Assembly (NCBI GenBank): GCA_946800325.1
Contig: OX326961.1
Coordinates: forward strand, 35,297,043-35,361,042
DNA: 64,000 nucleotides
Direction of reading: 5' to 3'
Source of the DNA: Luzula sylvatica
Lineage: Eukaryota > Streptophyta > Magnoliopsida > Poales > Juncaceae
A model generated the notes under the pieces. It was not told the origin of the DNA, ran no database searches, and saw only the letters and a list, made by a program, of their open reading frames with translations. The position numbers were made by a program, and so were the translations under genes. Shown here in pieces: positions 46,942-58,308 of the stretch (position 1 is the stretch's first letter; each line of letters opens with the position of its first letter).

Positions 46942-47793
46942 CTACACCTTCAATAAAATAACAAAATTATGTGTATTTAAGATATACAATTATTATTCCT
47001 TATTCCATGATGATTTCTCGTTTTTTAATTTCCTTGTGACCACAAGAAACAGGTCCATAAATGGCCCAATTAAGATAATAAATAAACGTAAAAGATTTTA
47101 ATTGAATAATGTTTAATATATATTCAACTGGTGGGTAAGGATAAGTATTGAATATGTAAGTATAATAACATATTATTTCCAATATATGAAATCTAAAATA
47201 ACATATTATTTATGTATATATATTGGATCGCAAAATATGTATAATCTTTGGAGAAATATATATTTCTCCAAACTATTTGATTCCATTATATGAAGAGATA
47301 ACTTTTAATCGTACTTCATATATTATATAATGGATCATAACAAATTCGTGAACTTATTTGCACAAATGCATTTCTCGTAGATCTGTAATTTATATTAAAT
47401 TTATATTTATATGAAGAGATAATTTATATCAAACTTCATATAATATTGCTTGATACTTATTTTAGAACAAACAATTCAGATCTTTTATTAGACGAAAATT
47501 CACTGCATAGATTTTCTCAGTTTACGAAATCATATAATTTACCTGGTTATCAATTTCGCAATTATTAGATAATTACAAAATTGAGCTGAAAACAATATCA
47601 ACTTAAATAAATATATTTGTAACAGTCAATTCTTATAGTTTCCAGATCTATTGAACAAGTATGTTTCACAAAGCAAAGTAGATATTGGAACTATATGCTT
47701 ACATTTTTATAATTTAATTATTAATGCATAATTAGTTTTTCAGAAATTAAAATTAAAATGCAACTATAAGAACATACTCATCTGTCTTTAGAT

Positions 47794-47981
47794 TGTTGGT
47801 TATATTTCAATAAAATAACCAAATAAATAAATTAAATAAGTAATTAAATAATAATAATAAATAAATAAATCGAGAATAAGCATGGTGTAGTCGCGTGATC
47901 GTGCCACAGCTGCCCTAAAGACAGATGACGCCCTCTAGTGCAAGATATTTCGTTTCTCCATCTCTAAGGATCTACACCTTC
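47794..47981 (+). repeat. Direct repeat, copy 2 (about 188 bp)
   Basis: Counterpart of 46,755-46,941. Sequence downstream ('ttgtctcggttccgatctag') continues beyond the shared part, so if these are LTRs the first is truncated. Confidence 0.8.
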
Positions 47982-49739
47982 GATTTGTCTCGGTTCCGAT
48001 CTAGTAGCACCGTCGTAGAGCGGAAAACTTACACCTCGAAAGAGATGAAGTTACGTACACCGATTTTCTAACCAAGTCTTTTTATTCCGAAAATTGGAGA
48101 ATAAATATAATTGAAGGTATCTTTATATTGAAATTCTATAAGATTGTTTGTTTTATTTCTCCAATAAGAAGAAAAGGATTTCTGTTCAGTTCTTTCTGGC
48201 TATTGGCTTATTAGTATATATAAAGTGGAATGAGAGCCCTCATAATCTTCTCCATTTCGGTTTCATTTGGAGAATTAAATGACATCTAATTCTTTCTTAT
48301 ATTATTATAACCGAAAATGGCAATGATGATAAATGAGATGTTCCATTTCCTTCCTAATATCTCATAAATTCTTTTATTTTTCATGTTGTGATATAATATT
48401 TAATGATGAATATTAACCTTCACATGTTAATATTTTATATCATTAAAATAAATAAGTTTTTAAAATTTAATTAGTATTATTTATTATAAATAATACAACA
48501 CCTTGTACGGCTGACATATTTCAGAGGGACATTTTCAACCATAGCTCAAACCATTTTGATAACATCAGATTAAACTAAAGAGTACAATCATTCATTTAAA
48601 TTCCAAACATTTCAAACCAACTCAAACGTATTCATTCCTACATACACATACACGTATTCGAGCCTAAATTAAATTGGAGTCCTAAATTCATACTTTATCC
48701 TAAATTATATTCCTAATTAACATGTCGATTCTAATCAGCAAAAATCTCAATTCTATTCATTTTGCTAGGCTTGTTGTGTAGGTGATTCTGGCCTATCATT
48801 AAATTCACCTACACTCAAAAAAATATGAAATTTGCAATTAGTAATGAAAAAAGCATCTAATTACCAGTAAAAAAGAGCTGCAATATTGGACTTGAACAAA
48901 AAAATATCAAATTACCAGTTAAAAATCGTTAATTAACTTAAAACACAAACTGCAGTGAATACATTAGCCTTATCTTGGGTCCATTCAGTCTGGTGCGCGA
49001 TTCTTGGCCGTCGTTTCTTGAGTTTAGAGTTTTCAGAGTTGTGTCTTAGTTTTGTATTGGTTTCAAGAGGTTTTCGTGTGGTCTGATGGAGACGGCATCT
49101 CTGGTGGCGACGGGTATCTGTGTGGCGACGGCGATCTGGTGGCGATGGCGATCTGGTGTCTTCGTCAAGGTTTTGTACAGCTTCTCTCTCGTTCGCTCTC
49201 TCCTCTCTCTCTTTCTTTTTCATCTGTTCTTTTTTGTTCTCTCTTGCTTTTGTTCTTTCTCTTTCTTTCTAGATATTTTTCTGGATAGGAGTGGTGTATT
49301 TTATTTGGCACACCGGTCACTGCTTCGTCATATTCGTGATAACATTCGAGAAAAAAAGTACGGTCCCTATCATTACTCCTTTTTTTAAGGGGTCGAGGTC
49401 TTGGTTTTGTTTGCCTCTATAAGGCCGGCCCTAAGTGTTATCCCCGTAAATGATATTATTTTTATTTATTTATTTGTCTAAATTTTACCTTAGCTGCCAC
49501 ATGGCAAATAATTATTGGGTGCAATTCTACCTATTTTTAATTGCATCCAATCATCTTTTTTTGGGTTGAATTGTAGGCCACTGGCTTACAAAATTTTATA
49601 TATTGAAGAAAAAAAAATATTTACAAAGAAAGTCAAGTAATTATATACAAGGAAAATACACTTATCAAGTTAGTGGATCCAAGTGCCTAAAATAATTAAT
49701 TACTACTAAAAATAAATTGTAAGGAAGCCCTGTCTTAGC
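47982..49739. other. Spacer, no gene supported
   Basis: At 49,080-49,150 a short GGCGAC-rich stretch and at 49,180-49,280 a CT-rich stretch resemble an untranslated leader. Open frames here have no recognisable protein. The rest is AT-rich. Confidence 0.35.
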
Positions 49740-50180
49740 AGTTACTAATTCATTTGATAATGTTGCGTACCACCCATGGCGCCGTAATTAGGGATGTTTG
49801 CCGATCTCCCCTAAAGATCCGTGCATTACGCTCCTTCCGGACCTCCCAGCAGGTTGATATCCGTGTTGAATCCTATTTTCTTTGATGTTCGCTTTGTATA
49901 TTCCAGCGGTATCTTGTCCACAAGGATTTAACCGTAATTTGCTGATAGTCAATGCCTCTTAAATTCGGACACAATGTTTGTCAAATTCGTTGCGGGTATG
50001 GGCATCCAAAAAACAAATGATTGTGATCTTCTTGAGCGTTGTTATTGCATAGAATGCATCGACCCTCGTTAGGCCAGCCCCACTTGTCGAGTCGATCTTG
50101 TGTTAATAGTTTGTTATTTGCCATAATGTCATGTCTCATTTCAGAAATATCCTTGTATTTGACAATGTTTTGTAGGTGGC
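49740..50180 (-). pseudogene. LINE ORF2 3'-end remnant (zf-RVT)
   Basis: Read on the minus strand from about 50,130, the sequence translates as ANNKLLTQDRLDKWGWP, then RCILCNNN and HNHLFFGCPYPQRI, followed after frame breaks by a KERNARIFRG segment. This is the zf-RVT plus tail found at the C-terminus of plant L1 ORF2. Stops and shifts make it non-functional. It lies immediately 5' of the full LINE but on the opposite strand. Confidence 0.75.
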
Positions 50181-50272
50181 ATTAGTCGAGTATTGGAGAA
50201 AATCAAGAATCTTGAGTTGAGAACAAGAAAAGTGAGTTAAAGAGATGAAAGAGATAAGTTCACTACTCTTGA

Positions 50273-53200
50273 ATGGAGAAAGCATGGCGACTCAATTGCC
50301 CCATGGCTGCTCGCCTACCTCTCAACCCTAGCCACGAAACGACGTCGCCACCGAGAAGGGGAAGGCTCCGATCGGTCCCAAATGGAGAGGGTTGGCTCTT
50401 GATGACAAGACAACCCTACGATGTCTCCTCCTTCACCCCTATTACATCTGGCGCCTCTTCCCCATGCCCCGAACAAACTGTGTACGACCTGGACTCACTC
50501 AACAGCTCACACCCCAGCTCTCCTTCATCAGTATTCGCCTCTCAACATAAATCTCTTCTCCCAAAGCCATTCACACCCCTTCTCTCTTCCATCCAAGCTT
50601 CGGAAATGGAGAAAGGCAAGCAGGTTATGACTCTCTCTGACGAAGAAGACAACAACAATCGGTCCTATGCGCGGGCTTTGCGAGATCCAGCCCCAACAGG
50701 ATTCATGGCGGCGGCCCGCAAAGACAGGATAGGCCTCGGTACTCGGGTATCGGAGATGTTCGAACAAGGAATCTCAAGGAAAAGGCCTATGCCGGATCAA
50801 TCGGTCTCTGCTGCGGCCTCACCGGAGCGACTCTCATGGCCACCGAGCGACAAACCCGAATGGCACGGCCTATGCCACAAGTGTTTAGTACCGGGTCACC
50901 CGGAGGATCAATGCCGAAAACCGAGGGCGTGCGTGAACTGTCGTCTCCCGGGTCACATCGCCAAATACTGCCCAAAAAAGAAGACGCCGAAGACGAGAAA
51001 GAACTCGGTCTGGAATCGGGTACAGGATGGGGACCAACACTCCAAAGCAGAAATTCATCACAATGCATCGTTAATCCGGGGTCATGCCGGCGCTGCGGGA
51101 AAGGAGAAGAAGGTAATAGATAACCAACATGACCGGCAACTTGTACCTACAGGAGCCTCTAGAGAAAGAGGGGCAGAAAACCAACGTGACACGGCTCTCT
51201 TAAACTCGACCAAGGAAAGAGGGGGTGATCGATCATCAAAAACAGGGTCAGCAATGCACCCAAATCGCTCCACCCGAGCTGATCAAACCCGACCCGTATT
51301 CAAGCCAAACCAGATCCAATCCCGAGCACAAGATTATTCACAGGACCATTTTAGAAAAGCCGAGAAGAAGGACGAATCGGATAAAAGGACGGTAACGGTC
51401 TTCTCGAGACAAACCCGCAAACAAGAAGGGGAATTAACCCGATGGAGAAGGGGGGTCATAATAGACGCCCGCATGGTACCGAATCACAACTTGCGAAGTC
51501 TCCACATCCTAATCCAAGAAAATAGGAACCGCCGAGAGAAATACGAGATCTCCCATTTCTCAAAAGACCGGTACATCCTAATATTATCGGGGGAAATTAA
51601 TCGTGACGAATTCATCGCCAAAGACCTTCTACCGCTCCGACGATTAAATTACGTCAACTTTCCATGGGAACTTACACTTGGGGGTGAACACACCGAATTC
51701 CCGAACCGAGTTTGGGTCACCCTTCTTAACCCGCCACCCCCGGCTTGGTGCGTCGAAGAACTAAACAAAATCGCAGCTTCTTTCGGCATACTAATCGACC
51801 ATGGGCCCTTAGTTAATCTCACGACAATGGAGTCCTTGGACATCTTAGTCGGAATTACGGAAAAAACGATCACGCCAACCAAAATTATTTACACACACGC
51901 GGGTGTAACTTGGTGTATAAAGGTGGCCGAAAAGAACAAACTTGCTGACCCCCTGATTTTCTTCAACGCCCCGAATCCAGAGCCACCAATGGAGATATAC
52001 GAAGATATACAAAATCGCATTCAGAACGAGATAGAACGCAGACTCATTGCGGAGGAAATAGAAAAGACAACAAAGGAAAAAGTGGCTGAACCTATCGCAG
52101 CTAGGGACTGGATGAGCGACGCATCCCCCGACTCCTCGGAGAAAGAGGAAAATCTGCAATTAACGGGCAAAGTTACTGTGGATACGGTTTGGTTCCATCA
52201 TTTATGGAATCTTGCAGGGGAAGGTCTAAAGTCAAACCCGAAAGCGGCGGCCATGCTGATGAGTGAGATCGGCCGAAAAGCTCTCTGCAACTCGGGAATC
52301 ATTAAGGAAATAATGGAGAAAGAGAAAGAGCAACAAGACGTATCCCCAAAGTCAGCACCCGATAAAACAAGGATCAGCGATGCGGGTCCGAGCAAAAGAA
52401 GGAAAGAACACAGTCGGTTAATTGAGCACCAATTTGAGAAGAAAACGGTCGAGTCCTCCGTATCGGGTCCGGACCCGGTAACACAAACTGGATCCGAAAT
52501 GGAGCCTCCATTGGAACTCGCTGAGGCAGTCCCCATGGTGACAGAAATACATAATGAAGGTATAAACATACTATTATCCTCAATTAAAAAAGATCTAAAA
52601 TCTAGAAAGAAAACAATTATTAAAAGAAAAGTTAATAACCATAAAAACAACTTTATCAATAACGACACCGAATATTGCCCGGCCCAAGAGGAGACCCACA
52701 ATAATGTTAGAAGTAGCTCGCGCCATAAAAAACCTTCTGGAAAAATTAAGGAAAATAAATCATTTTCTGATAAAAAAACGAAAGAAGGAAAGGCTAAATT
52801 ATCCAAAAAAAAGACAAGGGCCAAAACTATAGTCAAAAGAATTAGAAAAGAGGAAATTTCTAACCAACCCCTTGGCAGTGACATGATTATTAAAATACAC
52901 AATGCCTTGGGCCTAAATCCTCCCCAATTAACTCTAAATGAAAATGAAATAGTGGAACTAGAAAAAGAGACAACAAATAAACATGTCTCTGCCTCTTACT
53001 CACGGCACAAACAGGGAGGAAAAAGGAAAAATATTAAATGCAGATTGGCCAATTTTTTGGACCTTGCTAAAGTTAGACAAAATAAACTCGCTAAGGCTAA
53101 ACTAACACATACACCTAATTCACTTTCAACTTCTCTGATTAAAGGAAATAAAAAAGCAAGGGATTCTATCGAAGGAAACAGAAAAGGAGAAGAAGAAGTG

Positions 53201-53311
53201 GATGAGGAAGAGGAAGACGAGCTCTTTGAGGAAACCGAGGAAGAAGGAGACATGGAAATAGATGACGAATATATCGACAAGGTCGATTACGAAGACGATC
53301 ATGTCGTCTAG
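50273..53311 (+). CDS. LINE ORF1 protein, 1,012 aa, tandem CCHC knuckles
   Basis: An uninterrupted frame, long for a plant LINE ORF1. Residues 1-190 are Ser/Pro-rich. Two CCHC zinc knuckles follow: C201-C214 (CHKCLVPGHPEDQC) and C220-C233 (CVNCRLPGHIAKYC). From about 400 to 560 there is a globular region including RVWVTLLNPPPPAWCVEELNKIA, which recalls DUF4283-like domains of plant LINE ORF1 proteins. In known plant LINEs the knuckle usually comes after that domain, so the order is reversed here. Residues 780-960 are Lys-rich with basic clusters, and the end (about 960-1,012) is strongly acidic (DEEEEDELFEETEEEGD). Expected role: binding element RNA. A long antisense open frame at 52,198-52,902 is a shadow. 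Confidence 0.85.
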   Translation: MEKAWRLNCPMAARLPLNPSHETTSPPRRGRLRSVPNGEGWLLMTRQPYDVSSFTPITSGASSPCPEQTVYDLDSLNSSHPSSPSSVFASQHKSLLPKPFTPLLSSIQASEMEKGKQVMTLSDEEDNNNRSYARALRDPAPTGFMAAARKDRIGLGTRVSEMFEQGISRKRPMPDQSVSAAASPERLSWPPSDKPEWHGLCHKCLVPGHPEDQCRKPRACVNCRLPGHIAKYCPKKKTPKTRKNSVWNRVQDGDQHSKAEIHHNASLIRGHAGAAGKEKKVIDNQHDRQLVPTGASRERGAENQRDTALLNSTKERGGDRSSKTGSAMHPNRSTRADQTRPVFKPNQIQSRAQDYSQDHFRKAEKKDESDKRTVTVFSRQTRKQEGELTRWRRGVIIDARMVPNHNLRSLHILIQENRNRREKYEISHFSKDRYILILSGEINRDEFIAKDLLPLRRLNYVNFPWELTLGGEHTEFPNRVWVTLLNPPPPAWCVEELNKIAASFGILIDHGPLVNLTTMESLDILVGITEKTITPTKIIYTHAGVTWCIKVAEKNKLADPLIFFNAPNPEPPMEIYEDIQNRIQNEIERRLIAEEIEKTTKEKVAEPIAARDWMSDASPDSSEKEENLQLTGKVTVDTVWFHHLWNLAGEGLKSNPKAAAMLMSEIGRKALCNSGIIKEIMEKEKEQQDVSPKSAPDKTRISDAGPSKRRKEHSRLIEHQFEKKTVESSVSGPDPVTQTGSEMEPPLELAEAVPMVTEIHNEGINILLSSIKKDLKSRKKTIIKRKVNNHKNNFINNDTEYCPAQEETHNNVRSSSRHKKPSGKIKENKSFSDKKTKEGKAKLSKKKTRAKTIVKRIRKEEISNQPLGSDMIIKIHNALGLNPPQLTLNENEIVELEKETTNKHVSASYSRHKQGGKRKNIKCRLANFLDLAKVRQNKLAKAKLTHTPNSLSTSLIKGNKKARDSIEGNRKGEEEVDEEEEDELFEETEEEGDMEIDDEYIDKVDYEDDHVV

Positions 53312-53385
53312 GCTAGCCGAGAGGGTCTTAATTTGGCTTGTATCTTTTGGTTTGTTTTAAGGTTTTAAAAATGTTTTCATGAATT

Positions 53386-53798
53386 GACGATCATGTCGTT
53401 AAGGAAATTATCTCAAAATCTAAAGCCAATGTGATATGTCTCCAAGAAACGAAATGGGCTGTATCAAACGAATTTCAAAACTGCCGCGTGCTACCGCGCC
53501 GATACAAAAATGCGATAACCAAAGAAGCCGCTGGCTCCAAGGGCGGGCTATTGCTGGCTTGGGATGAAAAAGTCTCCTTCGTAGACTCTTTCATCTCGAC
53601 CAGCTGTATAAATGCAATTTTTGCTGATGAAAAAGGAAATAATTTTTTAATTACAAATACATATGGCCCCGCATCAGCTAGGTGAAAGGAGGAATACATT
53701 ACCGAAATTAAAAGCCTTAACACGAATCCCGTGCGACCGTGGATTATAATCGGCGATTTCAACTTAATAAGATCGAGAGAGGACACCACGTCAAACAC
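53386..53798 (+). pseudogene. LINE ORF2, endonuclease N-terminal part
   Basis: The frame reads ...VKEIISKSKANVICLQETKWAV... and ends ...WIIIGDFNLIRSREDTTSN, with the QETK and GDFN motifs of apurinic-type L1 endonucleases. A TGA at 53,683-53,685 interrupts it and a further TGA lies before the first conserved block, where the usual N-terminal strand is missing. The sequence is cut at 53,799 by the copia remnant; the rest of the endonuclease and the whole reverse transcriptase are absent. Confidence 0.85.
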
Positions 53799-54184
53799 TG
53801 AAGGGGAATTATCCCCGACCCCGGGCCCGCGCAGCGGAATGAAGGCCCGGTCCGGTTCCCCGATTCCCGAGATCACGCCACTACTTCGAGGGTACGATGC
53901 AATTAGAAGGATAGATCTATACCAGTGCCAAATTGATGGCACACGAAGGGTTGATCGCCGCCTTCTATTTCCTGTCACGTTGGTGACAATCCGCGCGTCC
54001 CACACCACGCGTCCTTCACCAATCGTTTGCTACGCCGGTTCACTCGACTTCGTCCTTGTGCGTCCAAGCGTTTCCACCGTCTTTCTTACTCGAGTCGATC
54101 ACAATCGAAGAGTCACAAACGTCACTCCTCTACTTGTATCCACGGTGATTCGTAAGACGTCGGTCGCGGATGCACCTCCCTAAA
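53799..54184 (-). mobile_element. Truncated 3' LTR of nested copia (U5-side 386 bp)
   Basis: It matches the corresponding edge of the LTR at 58,309-59,317 up to 'gtcggtcgcggatgcacct' and then breaks into internal sequence. The U3 side is missing. Confidence 0.8.
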
Positions 54185-56560
54185 TTCGTTCCGACAATGT
54201 TATAGCAGTTTATAACTTCATCAAAACGAATATTCCAATTCCGAGAAGCTTTCTCTAATCCATCATATGGATCGTTAAAGCGTGCATATCTTATCCCCGA
54301 TTCTTATGAATCGACAAAACCGTAAGGTTGTGTCAAGTACACATCCTTTCATAAAATTTCTGTCAAGAAATTCGGTTTTGACATCCATTTTGCTACATCA
54401 CATAGTCATAATACGCGACCATGTCAAGCAGAATTTCGAGAATGTGAAAGCATGGCAACATGCGAAAACGTTTCTTCATAGCCCGACTATGAAATTCTTG
54501 AAACTCTTCGCTACGAGCCTCGCTTTGCATATATGCGTATTCCTATCCGTGTCGGTTCTCATCTTGAAAACCAATTGTCTTTTCACGGGTCTAACCCGGA
54601 AAGTAATGAAATCAAGTTCTAAAGTTGATAATTTTACACGGATCGAATCTCAGAATTCATGACATCATGTCATGTGGAATCAACCTTTCATAGCATCCCT
54701 GTAGGATATCGAATCATCATATGATTTCGATCTATCATCATTAGCCATGGTAAATCCGTATTTACCGGCTTATGATATAGCCTACTTGATCTACAAATGA
54801 TTCCTTGTGTGTTCGACTCGTATTCATCAACTCTTGATGAAGTCGTGTCAACATTCATCGGTACAATGTTCATTTTCATATGTCGAACTCTTTCGAGATT
54901 TATTCTACTCCCACTAGCCCGCATAGAGATTAGCAACATCAAGTTTCAAACTTGTGCGCATCGAGTCCTCCTCCAAGAAGGCATCTCTTCGAGCCACGAA
55001 AATCTTATTTTCGTCGGGACGTTAGAACTAATACCCTTTAGTTTCCTTAAGGATAAAGGAACAATTTCCAGATTTGGGATTGAGTTTAACCGAAACAAAT
55101 TTCGAAATACACTCACATCCTCAAATCTGTACAAGTGACAACTTCGGAACCATTCCGATCCATATCTCATATGGCGTCTTTTGTACCGATTAGAAGGATT
55201 ATGGTCCATATCTCATACGCAACCATTCATTAGTGCCGCTGTCTCAAGGGCGTATCCCCAAAACATTTTTGGGAGATCCTATTGATTTATCATTTATCGA
55301 ACCATGTCCAACATGCGTTCATTTCCTCTTTTCGGACACGTCTCAATGTTCCGAATAAAGGCCATCATGAAACGATTCCACAATCATAAATGATCATCAA
55401 TATTCATAACTCAAATATCGCCTCTTCGATCCTATCGAAAAGTTTAGCTCAAATACTCGCCTTATCGATCCTATCGAAAAGCATTGATTTTCTTGCTTAG
55501 TTGATTTCGTATTTCGTTTTTGAAACTCTTTGAACCTTTCAAAAGTTTCCGTTTCGGCACACATTAAATAGATATTTCCATATCTACTTTAACCGTCCAT
55601 AAACATAACAAAATACTGATAGCCTCCTCTTGCCTCGAAACTTATCGGATCATCTACATGTGAATGTAAGTTCCAATAATTCGTTGGATCTTTCTCCAAC
55701 CTTTGGAGAATGATGCCCTTTGTCGTCTTGCCTAATAAATAAGTATCGCATTAATCAATCGAATCTAATCCGAATGATTCTAGCAATCCATCATATGGAA
55801 TCTAGATACGCGAATCTCGTTTATATGGCCAAGACGGCAATGCCAAAAGAAGCAATCAACTTCTAGGTTTAATCCTCCTCGGATTTCACCATTCTTTGAG
55901 TCACAAGCTTGGACAACTCCTTGTCCGAACTCTCCGTTTTGGAAAACATTTTTCCAAAATACCCTTAGACATACATTTCTTTCGATCCCGCTTTTGAATT
56001 ACAAGGACATCCATGCATCTCTATGCTTTGGATTCCCCGGACACTCCAAGCATCTCCTATTCAAATTTACATCGCATCATATGCAATTTCGGGATCGACT
56101 TATCTATCGAATGCATATGATATTCGGTCACGAAGATCAAATCTCGTACCATCAACACACGAGTGTTAATCCAAGACCCATAAGACATCTCAAAATTAAC
56201 CTACTCTTTGAGCCGCATTGAATCATTCAACGCGCTCTAGCTCTTGAAACTATTTCATGAGCGTTGTGTTTTACTTTCATATACACCCGAACTCTCAAAA
56301 CAATTTTGAGAAATATGCGTCTATACATGCCACCACAAGGCACGTAATCTCGTTCGATTTCTTCTTAAAGTTTATCGAACCCGGTTTTTTCTAAAGCCAA
56401 AGCCTCGAGCCCTGAATCTACCATTTCCGTGTCCAACACGTTCCTTTAAGTTTAAGAACTATTCTTTAACTATCAAGGTTAATCATGATAATTCCGGCCC
56501 AAAAGCCATCTATCATATCGATCTCATCAATATATTTGGAGTTGCTTGAAAACATAATTC
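54185..56560 (-). pseudogene. Decayed copia gag-pol (minus strand)
   Basis: Remnants read from the 56,558 side: a gag start, scattered gag, the HCRLGH integrase zinc region near 55,830, integrase core fragments to about 55,150, the linker (54,942-54,690) and reverse transcriptase up to the block after MDVKTA..., ending near 54,200. RNase H and the 3' region are gone. Stops and frameshifts throughout; several open pieces of 60-90 codons are decay products. Confidence 0.8.
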
Positions 56561-58292
56561 TAAACGGATGATGAAGATTAACTCCTAACCGTGCGTACTT
56601 AATCGATATGCTTATATGATGAATATATGATAGTGTTATTTTATCGAATCGATAACCCTCATACCGATACGGGACTCCAAGTCCGTAACACTCAAGACCC
56701 ATATATCACGATCCTCCCATAAGTTGCTTTGGCAGACGAATAGGATCTCGCTATTTAGGAAGGATTATATCCAATCGCATCCAATGCGACTCTTGAACCT
56801 TTATAGGATTTCGGTGATGAATCGTATCCAATACAATCCCAGTTCCGTGTGTGCATCCTATCTATGCCCCGAACTTCCAATCAAGTCGGCTTTGGCCTCA
56901 ACCCTTACTGGCTTGAATGGTTAAGTCACAACCATACTCAGCGTATCGTTCAAATAAACTACTAATAAGTCGGATTTGGCCTTAACCCTTATCAGTCCCT
57001 ATTTAACGCTTGCCACCCCGTCGATGACTACAATAACCCATGTCGGCTTTGGCCTTAACCCATGTGAGACGTAGTACCGATCATAGTGGTTGTGAATATG
57101 GAAGGCATTTCCATGACTTAAATATTATGAGGGATCATGCCATTGCATGTTTCTAAATTCGTGACATAATCATATTATATCACTATCACAAGATTTTCAA
57201 TATGCATATGATTTTATTAGGGAGACTAATTATTCTAAATAATTAATTATCTAACATGCTAGAATGATTGATGCCGATCGTACCGATATAGAGAACTCAA
57301 AATTCCGAGCTTCGTAGCCAAAATTATCGCGAAAACAAAATTAGCATCCAGAAGGGGATCCGTTACAACGGACTGCCCCATCCGTTGTAACGCAGGGGCC
57401 CAACGGGCGCGAGAAAACCTCGCCCGGGACGCGTCCGTGGCGCCAAAAACTGTCCCCGGGGCGGCAGAAAAACTGTTTTTCTGCACCCTTTCGGTATTTC
57501 ATTAGAACGACACTAATACTTCGCTCAAATGAAATATATTACAACATGAAAATTCTAGATAATCTCATTATCTAACTAACACAATTTGAACCATTCAAAT
57601 CGGAATTTCCTACTGAAATTTATACCAGTTTTAGTAAAATACGAACAAACGAAAAGGTAAGTATATCCAATACACACCTTTTCAACCAGAAAACTACAGA
57701 CACCTTTTCAGTATTCTGTTGAAACAAAAATATTAAATTGTTCCAAACGACTTTGAACGTGAACGAAAGTTCTAGATAATCTTATTATCTAACTAACCCA
57801 ATTGGATTGGATTCAATTGGGGATTCGATACGACATATACGGACGTTTAAGTCTCTGTATGTCAAACAGTCGCACCCTTTCAGTATTCCATAAAAACGAC
57901 ACTGATAATTCGTTCAAATGAAAAAACTTTCTGTATCAAAGTCATAGATAATCTCATTATCTATCTACGCCAATTTGATCCAATCAATTTGGAATTTTGC
58001 ACTGAACATTATCTTAGTTTTACTCACTGTTTCGTATTCTAATTTTCTGCAGATTTTGCCGTTTCGTCCGTTTTCGCTCGTTTCCAAAACGATAAATCAT
58101 GAAACTTTTTCACGATCATTCCTAGATACTCTCAATCAACTTTTGATCGATCTCTAGCTAATTCCACTTGTGATTTTAACGGAATTTGACTTTCTCTATA
58201 TGTAACATCATGCAAACGGGTACGAACTTTGATAACCCGTGCGTATATCTAATATACGACACTATGATTCGACCCTCGAATCGATGGCGATC
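56561..58292 (-). other. Leader of nested copia
   Basis: It keeps counterparts of the compound copia leader, including three GTTAAGGCCAAAGCCGAC-type motifs (reverse, about 56,877-57,063). Where the other element has GTCATGAC palindromes, this one has a 'ccgttacaacgg ... ccgttgtaacg' palindrome pair (57,358-57,392). Confidence 0.7.
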
Positions 58293-58304
58293 GCTCTGAT
58301 ACCA
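58293..58304 (-). other. Primer-binding site of nested copia
   Basis: GCTCTGATACCA on the plus strand is the reverse complement of the tRNA-iMet site TGGTATCAGAGC, four bases inside the 5' LTR. Confidence 0.9.
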
Positions 58305-58308
58305 CTAT

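Noticed and set aside
48933..49388. Open frames around a GGCGAC-rich and CT-rich stretch
   Set aside because: Could be an untranslated leader or LINE 5' region; no protein recognised on either strand.
52198..52902. 234-codon open frame on the minus strand
   Set aside because: Antisense shadow of the LINE ORF1, whose sense frame has domain motifs.
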